Shown: positions 48,545 through 56,848, counted from the stretch's first letter. The stretch is 64,000 nucleotides of DNA from Helicobacter labetoulli (GCF_003670275.1 NZ_QXJF01000003.1:86699-150698), one strand, 5' to 3'. The notes: generated by a model not told the origin, from the sequence alone. Program-made: numbers and translations.

Positions 48545-48652
48545 ACGAGCTGCCCCCCGCAGGGCTTTAGGAGCGAAGTGCGGATTTATTCTGCACAAGC
48601 GGTCTTAAGTAAAGTTTGTGCCAAACTTTACGGCTGTGAAATAAAATAAATA
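48545..48652 (+). repeat. Repeat family B copy B2 (leader of 48,664 gene)
   Basis: Order: C-rich stem, linker TTTAGGAGCGAA, stem around GTGCGG...CTGCAC, linker AAGCGGTCTTAAGT, perfect stem AAAGTTT/AAACTTT, then ACGGCTGTGAAATAAAATAA. The ribosome site AGGAG of the next gene follows directly, so the module is its 5' leader. Confidence 0.75.
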
Positions 48653-48663
48653 GGAGCAAAAAA

Positions 48664-49026
48664 ATGAAAAATCAAAAAGTCAAAAATATCAGTTATCTTT
48701 GCAAGGCGGAATTTGCACTAGCAAATATAGAAAAAAAAGAACTTGTTGCTTTGCCAAGTGGAGCTGAAGTTGTAAGTGTGAATTTGAAAATCACAAAAGC
48801 CCGCGCAGGTGGAACAGTAAGCATAGGGCTTGATGATGAAGCAAATGTGTTTCTTAACAATTCAGCCACAACAAAAAGCTTTGCGCAATCTGCCACCTTA
48901 CTTACTTTAAAAGACAATGGCGTTATCACAGCAAAAATTACAGGTTGTGATGGTGTGAGCGAGGATACAAAGGGTGTGCTAAGGGTGCTTTACTTTTTAC
49001 CAAGTGAAATATTAGTGGAGTATTAA
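48664..49026 (+). CDS. Small phage virion-like protein (120 aa)
   Basis: 120 residues, rich in beta-prone Val, Thr and Gly (VVSVNLKITKARAGGTVSIG), Lys-rich at the N-terminus. It follows the capsid candidate and a B module, with an AGGAG site. A head decoration or head fibre protein is plausible from its position and size; no family is recognised. Confidence 0.6.
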   Translation: MKNQKVKNISYLCKAEFALANIEKKELVALPSGAEVVSVNLKITKARAGGTVSIGLDDEANVFLNNSATTKSFAQSATLLTLKDNGVITAKITGCDGVSEDTKGVLRVLYFLPSEILVEY

Positions 49027-49050
49027 TTAACACTTGAGAATCTAAAAAAA

Positions 49051-49176
49051 ACGAGTTGATGAATGCGTAAGCACTCACTAACTCAAGCTTTAGGAGCGAA
49101 GTGCGGATTTATTCCGCACAAGCGGTCTTAAGTAAAGTTTTGTGAAAAAACTTTACGGCTGTGAAATAAAATAAAA
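49051..49176 (+). repeat. Repeat family B copy B3
   Basis: First stem GAGTTGATGA with TCACTAACTC (8 of 10 pair), linker AGCTTTAGGAGCGAA, perfect stem GTGCGG/CCGCAC, linker AAGCGGTCTTAAGT, stem AAAGTTTT/AAAACTTT, then ACGGCTGTGAAATAAAATAA. The first stem is unlike the C-rich stem of B2 and B4, yet it sits in the same place. Confidence 0.75.
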
Positions 49177-49200
49177 GCCCCAAGTAGCAGAGCGTGGATT

Positions 49201-49256
49201 AATCTTAATTACACTTGACAACTATTACACATAATAGTATTATGGCAATTAAGATT
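49201..49256 (+). promoter_or_regulatory. Consensus sigma-70 promoter with overlapping palindromes
   Basis: TTGACA (49,215-49,220) and TATTAT (49,238-49,243) are separated by exactly 17 bases. They lie inside a perfect 10-base inverted repeat (AATCTTAATT at 49,201, AATTAAGATT at 49,247), with an inner ACTATT/AATAGT repeat in the spacer. This looks like a promoter with a repressor operator, or a structured transcription start, serving the gene at 49,435. Confidence 0.55.
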
Positions 49257-49294
49257 CTTGTGATAATCTTAACCATAGTAACTTCCTTTGCAAA

Positions 49295-49343
49295 AAGTAG
49301 GTTACAGCTAGAGAGGTGCAACTCTCTAGTGCAACCTCTACTT
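49295..49343 (+). other. Leader hairpin
   Basis: A perfect stem CTAGAGAG/CTCTCTAG with a 6-base loop sits inside an outer pairing AAGTAGGTT/AACCTCTACTT. It lies between the consensus promoter and the next gene, so it would be in the transcript leader. Confidence 0.5.
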
Positions 49344-49434
49344 ACAATTATATACCACAATCCTTTTTAACCCTTTTAAATCCTCTAGCTTTTAGATTTA
49401 ATACAATTTCATTTCATATAAAAGGCTAAAAAAT

Positions 49435-49830
49435 ATGCAAGTAACTCCTTTTAGTTCAAGTATTTATGGACAAAACTTATCCTCCGTACTTTCTGGTGGT
49501 ACGAATATGCCACTAGGACAATTAGGCAATCTTTCTAACACTGCAACACAGGCAGGGACTGGAGTAGCTAAATTTTCAGGTTTTAATAACCTTATGAGCG
49601 GGGTGGGTGCTGGAGTATCTGCTGTGGCGAGTATAGGGAGCTTATGGAGTGGGATAAGTGCAGCGGATAAACAAAATAGAAGAGCAAAAGAGCAATTAGA
49701 TTTTGCTAAAACGCAATTTAATACAGAAAATGAACGCTTTAAGAAAAGAGAAGAAGAAAGACTAGAAGCTAATAAAGCCGTTGCAGAATCGGCAAATGCG
49801 TATGATCTTAATCCTATGACAAGGAACTAA
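49435..49830 (+). CDS. Small phage virion-like protein (131 aa)
   Basis: 131 residues. The N-terminal half is rich in Gly, Ser and Ala with a hydrophobic stretch (MSGVGAGVSAVASIGSLW); the C-terminal half is a charged helix (KQNRRAKEQLDFAKTQFN). This pattern occurs in small internal or ejection proteins of short-tailed phages, but no family match is certain. The next gene starts 6 bases later. Confidence 0.55.
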   Translation: MQVTPFSSSIYGQNLSSVLSGGTNMPLGQLGNLSNTATQAGTGVAKFSGFNNLMSGVGAGVSAVASIGSLWSGISAADKQNRRAKEQLDFAKTQFNTENERFKKREEERLEANKAVAESANAYDLNPMTRN

Positions 49831-49835
49831 CTCTT

Positions 49836-50462
49836 ATGCGTGAAGTAATTTTTAATGATTTCACTTCGGGTATCCAATGCGACAAGATTGAGAATTTTGG
49901 CAAAGGCACGGACAAAAATTCTCAAAACTTGCACAGCAACACCGCAAATTTAAATCATAGTGAGAATCCTCACCCCACACCCCCGCAGGATTTTGTCATT
50001 TTTGCAAGTGTGGGTGAAATCCTTGCGGATTGCACGAGCGGTAAGCAAAAATCTAGCCGAGACAAAAAAGCGGATACAACAAAGCAAATAACACTTCACT
50101 CCAAGTATGGTAGCAAAAAAGCCACTTTTGAAACTACAAGTGCGAGTATAATGCTCCCCTTTACAAAAGGCGGAGAATATTTTGTATTTGATGATGTGCG
50201 TTTTTTTGTGATTGCAGGAGAGGGAGCATTGTATTACTTAGATTGTGTGAAAGCATATGATTTTGAGAATTTGGAAGCAGAGTATTTAGAGCAGTTTTTG
50301 CTCACAGGTAAGCAACCGCGAGATTACAAACAAAGAGAGCTTATAAAGGATTTTTTATACATTGATACAAAAAACATACAAAAAGGCAAAATGTATCTTT
50401 TGCCAAAAGATTATGAAGCCTTACAAATTCGTATAATGGGTGGTTTTGTTTATGATAGTTGA
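49836..50462 (+). CDS. Phage structural protein carrying an in-frame repeat A insert
   Basis: 208 residues. The first about 10 (MREVIFNDFTSG) and residues from about 83 on (ITLHSKYGSKKATF) look like one ordinary phage protein. Residues about 11-82 are encoded by repeat A, with NLNHSENPHPTPP and GEILADCTSG as hallmarks. The insert keeps the frame. The native part may be a head-tail or tail component from its position; the family is unknown. Confidence 0.6.
   Translation: MREVIFNDFTSGIQCDKIENFGKGTDKNSQNLHSNTANLNHSENPHPTPPQDFVIFASVGEILADCTSGKQKSSRDKKADTTKQITLHSKYGSKKATFETTSASIMLPFTKGGEYFVFDDVRFFVIAGEGALYYLDCVKAYDFENLEAEYLEQFLLTGKQPRDYKQRELIKDFLYIDTKNIQKGKMYLLPKDYEALQIRIMGGFVYDS
49851..50078 (+). 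repeat. Repeat family A copy A3, inside a gene
   Basis: Full-length copy, translated in frame. It shares TTTAAATCATAGTGAGAATC, the palindromic core CCGCAGGATTTTG...AAATCCTTGCGG, and GCCGAGACAAAAAAGCGGAT with copies in terminase and in the gene at 56,849. Confidence 0.8.
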
Positions 50463-51039
50463 AGACATTTTAGTAAAAATACGAAGCAGACTAAAAGATG
50501 AGGATTATAACGACTTGCGTTTTAGTGATGATGAGATTATAGATAATCTCAATAATGCTTTGAGTTATCTCATAGGCACTTATGATTTTAATTTGCAAAC
50601 TAAAATCACAGAGCTAAACCCCACGCATAAAGACATAAAAATCCCTTCTTTACTTAAAATCAAAAAAGCTTATTTTAATAACAAAGTCTTAAACACACGC
50701 ACAAATATCCAAAAATCCCCCACCGAGCCTTTATCGCTTTTCATACACAATGAGCTTATTTCAGTTACGCCATTTAAAGAAGGAGAATTAAAACTTATTT
50801 ATAATGAGTTTGTGCCACTAAAAAGCCCAGAAGAGAAGATAGATTTACCTTTTTTCGTAGCTTATTTTTTGGTATATGGCACACTATGTAATATTTTAGA
50901 AGTCAATACACAAGATGAGAACTACAACAAAATCGGCTTTTTTTTGAATCTTAAAAAGACGGAGGAAAACAATATTGTGGCAGCGATGAATAGAATCTAT
51001 TGCAACGACAAGCTACAAAGCAAAGTAATAATGATTTAA
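50452..51039 (+). CDS. Phage adaptor/neck-like protein
   Basis: About 195 residues. The N-terminal IVEDILVKIRSRLKDEDYND and SDDEIIDNLNNALSYLI resemble the helical starts of head-tail adaptor proteins of short-tailed phages. ATG at 50,452 overlaps the end of the previous gene, implying coupling; an upstream GTG at 50,440 is possible. Function is inferred from position and shape. Confidence 0.6.
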   Translation: MIVEDILVKIRSRLKDEDYNDLRFSDDEIIDNLNNALSYLIGTYDFNLQTKITELNPTHKDIKIPSLLKIKKAYFNNKVLNTRTNIQKSPTEPLSLFIHNELISVTPFKEGELKLIYNEFVPLKSPEEKIDLPFFVAYFLVYGTLCNILEVNTQDENYNKIGFFLNLKKTEENNIVAAMNRIYCNDKLQSKVIMI

Positions 51040-51120
51040 CTTCGGGCAATCATTTGTGCGATGTACGCGGATTTTAGGATAGTCATTACCTTTAGGTAAC
51101 TCCTACCCTAAAATCCGCTG
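51033..51120 (+). repeat. Repeat family C copy C2
   Basis: Starts across the stop of the adaptor-like gene (AATGATTTAACTTCGGGCAA) and carries the same perfect GCGGATTTTAGG/CCTAAAATCCGC stem. It is followed at once by a B module. The gap 51,040-51,352 holds only repeats. Confidence 0.7.
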
Positions 51121-51129
51121 TGAAATCAA

Positions 51130-51249
51130 ACGAGCTGCCCCCCCCCCGCAGGGCTTTAGGAGCGAAGTGCGGATTTATTCCGCACAAGCGGTCTTAAGTA
51201 AAGTTTTGTGAAAAAACTTTACGGCTGTGAAATAAAATAAAAGCCCCAC
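51130..51249 (+). repeat. Repeat family B copy B4
   Basis: Same order as B2, but the first stem's loop is a run of ten C (six in B2). It then has GTGCGG/CCGCAC, AAGCGGTCTTAAGT, AAAGTTTT/AAAACTTT and ACGGCTGTGAAATAAAATAA. It leads into a truncated repeat A tail and the gene at 51,353. Confidence 0.75.
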
Positions 51250-51352
51250 AAAGCAACACCGCGAATTTAAATCATACACAGGATTCTAAGATTTTGCAAG
51301 ATTCACAAAAAACACAAAAAGCCAACGCGAAACCAACAAAAAGGAATGAAAT

Positions 51353-52102
51353 ATGCACATACTCCGCTTCATTAGAAACTTTATCAATGTTAGAAACGCC
51401 CTCAAAACTGAAAACTTCAGCACAAAAGAGCTTCACACCATAGCCTTGCAATCTTGCGTAGAGTATGAAAAACTCTATCTGCAAGAACAAGCTCAAGTTT
51501 TGCAAGAAGAGAATCTAAGGGCAAAAATGCAGCTAGATTTTCTCAATGCCCAAGCCACACTCCAATCCACAAAAGCCCAAGTGCTAAATACACTCGTGCA
51601 ATGTCAATCTATGCTCAAATCTCTCAAAGATAACGCAGCAATCAATAGAGCTAATGCAATGGTATCTTTCCTGCAAGTAGTGGGAAATGTTACAAATGGT
51701 GGGGGAATATCTGCTCATTCAAATAATGTTATGCAAACCATTAATCTTATAGGCTTAGATGATCAGAGCCAAAAGCTCAAAGACTTTTTAGACAAGGTAA
51801 GCGATGAGCTTAATGACTTGCAAGACTTGCAAAAACTCCAAAAATGCACTCATATTTACGCCCCAAGCTTAGAAACCCTGCCAAATATACCTATAAGAAT
51901 CTATGCCTTTAGCACATTAGAAAATGCAACAAATTATTTTTTATTAGAAAATGGTGAAACACATAGTGGCGATACAATGCTCTTTAAAAGCCAAGAGTTA
52001 GGAAAGCATAAAATAGAGTTTATCTCACAAAACGACCAAAAAACTGAAAAAAGCGTGATTGAATTGCAAGTGAGCGATGAGAGTTTAAGAGGGCTAAAAT
52101 AA
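51353..52102 (+). CDS. Phage protein with coiled coil, unknown function
   Basis: 249 residues. The first about 110 are a long helical, Gln/Leu-rich region (EYEKLYLQEQAQVLQEENL), then a Gly/Asn patch, and a C-terminal beta-rich domain from about residue 180 (IRIYAFSTLENATNYFLLEN). It has an AAAGGAAT site. Likely a virion or tail protein by position only. Confidence 0.55.
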   Translation: MHILRFIRNFINVRNALKTENFSTKELHTIALQSCVEYEKLYLQEQAQVLQEENLRAKMQLDFLNAQATLQSTKAQVLNTLVQCQSMLKSLKDNAAINRANAMVSFLQVVGNVTNGGGISAHSNNVMQTINLIGLDDQSQKLKDFLDKVSDELNDLQDLQKLQKCTHIYAPSLETLPNIPIRIYAFSTLENATNYFLLENGETHSGDTMLFKSQELGKHKIEFISQNDQKTEKSVIELQVSDESLRGLK

Positions 52103-52174
52103 GCTTTTTAACCCTTTTTTAAAAACTTTAAATATGTTTTAATTGTCTTAAAATCCACATAAAAAGGATACACA

Positions 52175-53932
52175 ATGCCAAGAAAAGCAAAATCACAAGT
52201 TCAAGAACACACACAAGAGGAGCAAAGCCCACAAGAGCAAATCCCCGAGAGCGACACTCTGCCACAAGAGCCAAGCACTGAAGTGGATTCTAAGGAGAAT
52301 ACCGAGAAAGAAAATGGCAATACCGAGAGTGAAAATACAAAGCAAAACAAGGATAACTCACAAGAAAAAATAGAAAATGAGAATCCGCCTAAAGTAGAGC
52401 AAACACCACAAGAGCCTAAAGTAGAGCAAGAGCAAACACCACAAGAGCCAAGCTCTGAGAGTGATAAGACACCCGAGCTTATATTCCCTGCCTTGCCAGA
52501 AATCCCCTCCTTCCCCTCAAACCCAGATACATCTATACCACAGCCACAAGAGCCTGAAAACACACTGCCTGAAGATATATCCCATAGTTTTATAGACAAA
52601 ATCACACAAAGCCTAGAAAAAAATCAAGCGTGGAAAGAGCAAGTGCATTTGACACTACAAGGCTTAAGTGTGTTGTTAGAGCGATTTAATAGCATTAAGC
52701 ATATTTTTGAGAAAAGCTATAATTTGATAAAAGAGGATAAAGAAATCCTAGATTCTAAAAAAGACACACCCAATAGTCAATATAATCACTTTTTAAGTGT
52801 TTTAAATAGCTTCAATCTTTACTTCAATTCACTTAAAGAAAGCCTCAATGTCAATATGCAAGTGATTATCAAAAATATGAATGTTTGCATAGAACGGGCA
52901 TTTTTATGCGAACAAAGCCTTACTCAAACACAAACTCAATGCAATGATATTTTAGGATATAGGGAGGATATACTGCTCACGCTAGAAAAGTTAAAAGCCC
53001 TAGAAGCCCAAAGAGAAGAGCTTTTGCAAATTTATGCCAAAGGCAAAACCTTTATAGAAGAAATCACTCTAACTCAACAAAGCATCTTAGAATCTCTCAG
53101 CCAAAAGCTTGTAGAGATTAAAGCGGAGTTAAGCACACATAGCGGAGATTTGCACACGAAGTTGCAAAATGCAAAAGAGCTTTTAGAAGCAGATTTACAA
53201 GCCCAAGAGATTAATGCTTTAGATCATATCAAAGCACAAATCCGCTTGGTAGATTCTAAAACAACCGAGCTAGAGCAGAATTTTTTAAACAAAAAAGCCC
53301 AGCTAGACCTAGCACACCAAGAAATTACGGCTGCTAGAAAAACATTAGAAAATGCAAAAGTGGAGTTTGAAAACAAAAATGATGAATGTATAAAAAAACT
53401 ACAAGAAAGCACGGCTAACCACACCATAAGCCTAAATAATGTCAAAGAGGAGCATATCATCAGCCTAAATAACGCTACAAAGCAGCATAGTGAGAACTTA
53501 GAGGATATAAAAACCGCTTATAAAAAAGAGTTAGATTCAGTATGTGCGGGGGAAATTGCTATTTTAAAAAGATATATTGAGCAAATACAAGCTAGAACCA
53601 CGCAGTTTGGGGCTAATTTCAAACGCGTAACATATTTGGAAAATGCCACCTTTACCCCGACAGAGGATCATATTTACTATTATGTCTTTTTACAAGGTGG
53701 AAGCGGAGCGGACAACTCCGCAAAACAAGGGGACATTACAAGCTTTGGCACTCATTTATCAGCTAGAGGGGGCTTAGGGGGTGTAAATGGCAAAGGTATG
53801 CGTGGAGAATGTGTAAGTGGCTTTGTTGAAGTTACTGATCGTTCGTCCATAGAAGTGAGTGTGGGACAAGGTGGGATATGTATCATCTCCTACACCACCA
53901 AAGAAGCTACAAGGGCGGATACCCAAAGCTGA
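52175..53932 (+). CDS. Fibre-like phage protein with repetitive N-terminus
   Basis: 585 residues. The first about 130 are disordered, rich in Pro, Gln and Glu, with repeated PQEP and EQTPQEP units. A long coiled-coil region follows (about 140-470). The C-terminal about 110 residues are glycine-rich and beta-prone (FLQGGSGADNSAKQGD, SARGGLGGVNGKGMRGE), as in receptor-binding tail fibres. It has an AAAAGGA site. A tail fibre or spike is the best guess. Confidence 0.6.
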   Translation: MPRKAKSQVQEHTQEEQSPQEQIPESDTLPQEPSTEVDSKENTEKENGNTESENTKQNKDNSQEKIENENPPKVEQTPQEPKVEQEQTPQEPSSESDKTPELIFPALPEIPSFPSNPDTSIPQPQEPENTLPEDISHSFIDKITQSLEKNQAWKEQVHLTLQGLSVLLERFNSIKHIFEKSYNLIKEDKEILDSKKDTPNSQYNHFLSVLNSFNLYFNSLKESLNVNMQVIIKNMNVCIERAFLCEQSLTQTQTQCNDILGYREDILLTLEKLKALEAQREELLQIYAKGKTFIEEITLTQQSILESLSQKLVEIKAELSTHSGDLHTKLQNAKELLEADLQAQEINALDHIKAQIRLVDSKTTELEQNFLNKKAQLDLAHQEITAARKTLENAKVEFENKNDECIKKLQESTANHTISLNNVKEEHIISLNNATKQHSENLEDIKTAYKKELDSVCAGEIAILKRYIEQIQARTTQFGANFKRVTYLENATFTPTEDHIYYYVFLQGGSGADNSAKQGDITSFGTHLSARGGLGGVNGKGMRGECVSGFVEVTDRSSIEVSVGQGGICIISYTTKEATRADTQS

Positions 53933-53953
53933 ATTTTATAAAAAGGAGAAAAA

Positions 53954-54574
53954 ATGCAACCACAAGACATTAGACTAGGACTATCCCACTACCAAAATAT
54001 AAGCAACGCAATGGATAAAAGCGTGGAAGCACAAAATATGATGACCCAAAGCTTTGAGCGTCTTGCCGATAATGCTATGAAATTTAGCGATTTTTTTGCA
54101 AGAAGACAGGAGGCAAAAGAGCAAAAAGCTTTTAGAGAAAAAGCCTATAATGATGAAAAGGCATACAAAGAGCAAAGAGATAGTATCAATGATGAGCGAT
54201 ACACTAAAGAGTTTGATGAGAATAAAAGGCGATATGATAGTGATTTAGCTTTAAAAAACAAACTCACTAATGCACAAGTAAATCTATATGGCAAACAAGC
54301 CACAGGACTGCATTATGCCAATCAACTCTCTAAAGCCCAAAATGCTACTGGTATTCTTGCTTTAAGACAAAATTTGCAAAGCGGTGGGGGAAATGATGTA
54401 GCCACAAAAACTGCGGAAAATGCTACGGATTCATCTTTGTTGAATTTGGGCGGTAATAATGCGTTAAATCAAGCCCAAAAAGAATTTAATAAGCACGGAG
54501 TAAAAAAGACTGCAACTATGGGTTCAAAATCCTTACCAAATCTTACAAATGACAACATTGCGAGTAGATTTTAA
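53954..54574 (+). CDS. Phage helical protein, unknown function
   Basis: 206 residues, strongly helical and charged in the first half (RRQEAKEQKAFREKAYNDEK), with an AAAAGGAG site. The C-terminus LPNLTNDNIASRF resembles the short basic-aromatic end of the scaffold-like protein (SLMNRF). It directly precedes terminase. No family recognised. Confidence 0.55.
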   Translation: MQPQDIRLGLSHYQNISNAMDKSVEAQNMMTQSFERLADNAMKFSDFFARRQEAKEQKAFREKAYNDEKAYKEQRDSINDERYTKEFDENKRRYDSDLALKNKLTNAQVNLYGKQATGLHYANQLSKAQNATGILALRQNLQSGGGNDVATKTAENATDSSLLNLGGNNALNQAQKEFNKHGVKKTATMGSKSLPNLTNDNIASRF

Positions 54575-54588
54575 CACTCCTTAAGACT

Positions 54589-55824
54589 ATGGATAAAAAA
54601 AATATACAGCAAGAAATTATCCTTAGAACCTTAGCTCAAAAGGATTTATACTCATTTTTAAAACTCAAGTGGGAGCGGTATAACAATGCACCTTTTATGG
54701 AGGGGTGGCATATACAATACCTATGCAAAATCCTAGAATCCACACTTCCTAATGATTGCCCGAAGTTAAATCATAGTGAGAATCCACACCCCACACCCCC
54801 GCAGGATTTTGTCATTTTTGCAAGTGTGGGTGAAATCCTTGCGGATTGCACGAGCGGTAAGCAAAAATCTGGCCGAGACAAAAAAGCGGATACAAGCAGA
54901 CAAGAAACACACGAAGGCGAAGTATTTGCGAGTGATTTTAATGGTTGTGAAGCTTTGAGTGCGGAGACTAGCCATAAGGGCTGTCGCACACACGAAAAGC
55001 AAATATCCCTTAAAAGCACCGCAAAGACAAGCCAAACAGAACTTATTACAAGGTTAATGATTAATATGCCTCCCTCTTATGGCAAAACCGAAATCATAGC
55101 TAGAAGTTTCATCGCGTGGGCGTTGGGTAAGGATAGAAAAAGAAAGTTTTTTTACATCTCTTATAGTGATGAATTATGCAGGAAAATCGCCAATCAAGTG
55201 CGTGATTTACTCAAATCTAAGCTATGGAGCGATGTGTTTCTCTCCCCTCCGCAGTTTTTGCAAGATAACGCCCAAGAGTTTGTTTTACGAGAAGGTGGAG
55301 GTTTGTTTGTAACCACGCTAAAATCTGCCCTAACAGGCTTTCACGCTCATCAAATCCTTATAGATGACCCTATAAAAGTAAGTGAGATGAGTTCAAGGGC
55401 GGCAAGAAATCTTGTTAATCAAAATTTTAAAGAATCTGTGCTATCGCGTTTGCAAGATAATAAAAGTAATATCACTATTTTAATGCAAAGGCTTGGTGTA
55501 GATGATTTATGCGGATTTTTACTTAATGAGCGAGAGTTTGACAAAGATGTCATCAATCAATGGAAGCAAATAAGCCTTAAAGCCATTGAAAAAAAAGATA
55601 CGACCTACACACAAGGGGACTTTAGCTATTTTAGGAAAAAGGGCGAGTCGTTATTTAGAGCTAGACACACAGAAGCACAGCTAGAACATTTGCGTTTGCA
55701 AATGGGAAATGATGAATTTTCATCTCAATATTTGCAAGAGCCCTTAATCACAAGTGGTGGATATTTTGATGAGCAGTATTTTAGCTATATTTGGGGATAC
55801 GAAATAGGCAAGGTGAATACTTAG
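54589..55824 (+). CDS. Terminase large subunit, ATPase part (with in-frame insert and premature TAG)
   Basis: The packaging motor that cuts and pumps phage DNA. Walker A-like INMPPSYGKTEIIARS is near residue 162 and Walker B-like HQILIDDPIK near residue 262; FYISYSDEL and SALTGFHAHQ are other ATPase segments. Between NDCPK (residue 61) and TELITRLM lie about 90 residues encoded by repeats A and D. The frame stops at TAG 55,822-55,824, before the nuclease domain. The in-frame sequence continues downstream, so a single base change may have created the stop. Confidence 0.8.
   Translation: MDKKNIQQEIILRTLAQKDLYSFLKLKWERYNNAPFMEGWHIQYLCKILESTLPNDCPKLNHSENPHPTPPQDFVIFASVGEILADCTSGKQKSGRDKKADTSRQETHEGEVFASDFNGCEALSAETSHKGCRTHEKQISLKSTAKTSQTELITRLMINMPPSYGKTEIIARSFIAWALGKDRKRKFFYISYSDELCRKIANQVRDLLKSKLWSDVFLSPPQFLQDNAQEFVLREGGGLFVTTLKSALTGFHAHQILIDDPIKVSEMSSRAARNLVNQNFKESVLSRLQDNKSNITILMQRLGVDDLCGFLLNEREFDKDVINQWKQISLKAIEKKDTTYTQGDFSYFRKKGESLFRARHTEAQLEHLRLQMGNDEFSSQYLQEPLITSGGYFDEQYFSYIWGYEIGKVNT
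54751..54898 (+). repeat. Repeat family A copy A4, inside terminase
   Basis: Begins AATGATTGCCCGAAGTTAAA, the reverse complement of the start of family C, then runs through the standard A core to AAAAAAGCGGATACAAGC. It is open in the terminase frame. Confidence 0.8.
54914..55035 (+). repeat. Repeat family D copy, inside terminase
   Basis: GGCGAAGTATTTGCGAGTGA followed by GATTTTAATGG, AAGCTTTGAGTGCGGAG and TTAAAAGCACCGCAAAGACA. The word order matches diverged copies at 7,440-7,700 (minus) and 61,375-61,490. It follows copy A4 directly and is open in the terminase frame. Confidence 0.5.
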
Positions 55825-56412
55825 ATCTTTGTAGATAATGCTTTGAGTTTAAAAGCAAGTGCGGATAATAGGGCGTTATGCGTAGTGAGTGTGGAATCTT
55901 ATAATGAAAATGTGCGATATATCGTGCAAGATGTGCTTTTTGGTGTGTGGAGCGAAGAGAATACAATCAAGCATATTTTAGAGCTTAAAAGCCAATACAA
56001 AACCGCAAAAACTTATATAGAAAGCGAAGGTGGGGGCTTAATCTTACATAGGTTGCTTTTGAGTGAATTAGCTAAATTTAACCAAAAGGCAAAGGAGCAA
56101 GGCTTAGAGCTTTTAAGCGAAGATATTTTCTGCTACACGCCTAGTAGAAAAATAAGCAAAGTAGATAAGATTAAGGCAATGCGACCTTTTTATAACACAG
56201 GGCTTTTAGTATTTAATCACAATGCAAGGGGCTTAGAGCAGTTTAAAAAGGAGCTTTTTTCATTTAACCCCGATAAACCTTTTAGAAAAGATGATTGTAT
56301 AGATGCCTGTGCGAGTGCCTTAATCCATAGTGATGTCAAAGCTCCTTTGAGTGAAAGCATTGAATGCGTTCTACCAAGACATAGAAAAAAAGCAAGAAGT
56401 TGGAGAATCTAA
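55825..56412 (+). CDS. Terminase large subunit, nuclease part (same frame after TAG)
   Basis: The open frame directly after TAG reads IFVDNALSLKASADNRALCV, the start of a terminase nuclease domain (acidic residues in an RNase H-like fold). Later segments are TYIESEGGGLILHRLL and the end DDCIDACASALIHSD. An ATG or TTG within about 18 bases could allow restart, but no clear ribosome site is seen. Readthrough of TAG, or loss of function, are both possible. Confidence 0.65.
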   Translation: MFVDNALSLKASADNRALCVVSVESYNENVRYIVQDVLFGVWSEENTIKHILELKSQYKTAKTYIESEGGGLILHRLLLSELAKFNQKAKEQGLELLSEDIFCYTPSRKISKVDKIKAMRPFYNTGLLVFNHNARGLEQFKKELFSFNPDKPFRKDDCIDACASALIHSDVKAPLSESIECVLPRHRKKARSWRI

Positions 56413-56553
56413 AAAATTTTAACCCTTTGCATTCTCTCTTTGTTTTTATACACTTCCACTTAGTCGCCCCTCTCCTCCTTTAGAAAAGTAAAAATCAAAT
56501 GGGTAACTGCATACTTTAAAGGGGCGGCTATGAAACAAACAAAAACGAGTTGA

Positions 56554-56706
56554 TGATTTAACTTCGGGCAATCATTTGTGCGATGTGTGCGGATTTTAGG
56601 ATAGTCATTACCTTTAGGTAACTCCTACCCTAAAATCCGCCCAAAGCCCACAAAGCAACACCACGAATTTAAATCATAGTGAGTAGAGTAAGTGAGCTTT
56701 TTAAGC
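56554..56706 (+). repeat. Repeat family C copy C3
   Basis: Same sequence order as C1: ACTTCGGGCAATCATTTG, perfect GCGGATTTTAGG/CCTAAAATCCGC stem, then TTTAAATCATAGTGAGTAGA. The gap 56,413-56,848 contains only C3 and B5. Confidence 0.7.
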
Positions 56707-56712
56707 TAAAAA

Positions 56713-56830
56713 AACGAGTTGATGAATGCGTAAACACTCACTAACTCAAGCTTTAGGAGCGAACAAGGGCTTTGCTCTTGTAAGCGGTCTTAAGTGAAAT
56801 TTGACACAAATTTCACGGCTATGAAAATAA
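56713..56830 (+). repeat. Repeat family B copy B5 with different stems
   Basis: First stem as in B3. The second stem is ACAAGGGC/GCTCTTGT (with one G-T pair) instead of GTGCGG/CCGCAC. The third is GAAATTT/AAATTTC instead of AAAGTTT/AAACTTT. Linkers TTTAGGAGCGAA, AAGCGGTCTTAAGT and ACGGCTATGAAA are kept. It leads into the gene at 56,849. Confidence 0.75.
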
Positions 56831-56848
56831 TAATGAAAAAGGATTTCA

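Noticed and set aside
52201..52605. 134-residue minus-strand Ser/Cys/Gly-rich frame
   Set aside because: It mirrors the Pro/Gln/Glu-rich N-terminus of the fibre-like protein and has no start signal.
54766..55035. Open frames on the minus strand across the repeat-bearing part of terminase
   Set aside because: Similar frames appear wherever repeat A occurs on either strand. They follow from the repeat's composition and have no ribosome site or family similarity.
48378..56830. CRISPR array
   Set aside because: The repeats are long, of several kinds, and spaced by whole genes rather than short unique spacers. No cas genes are near.
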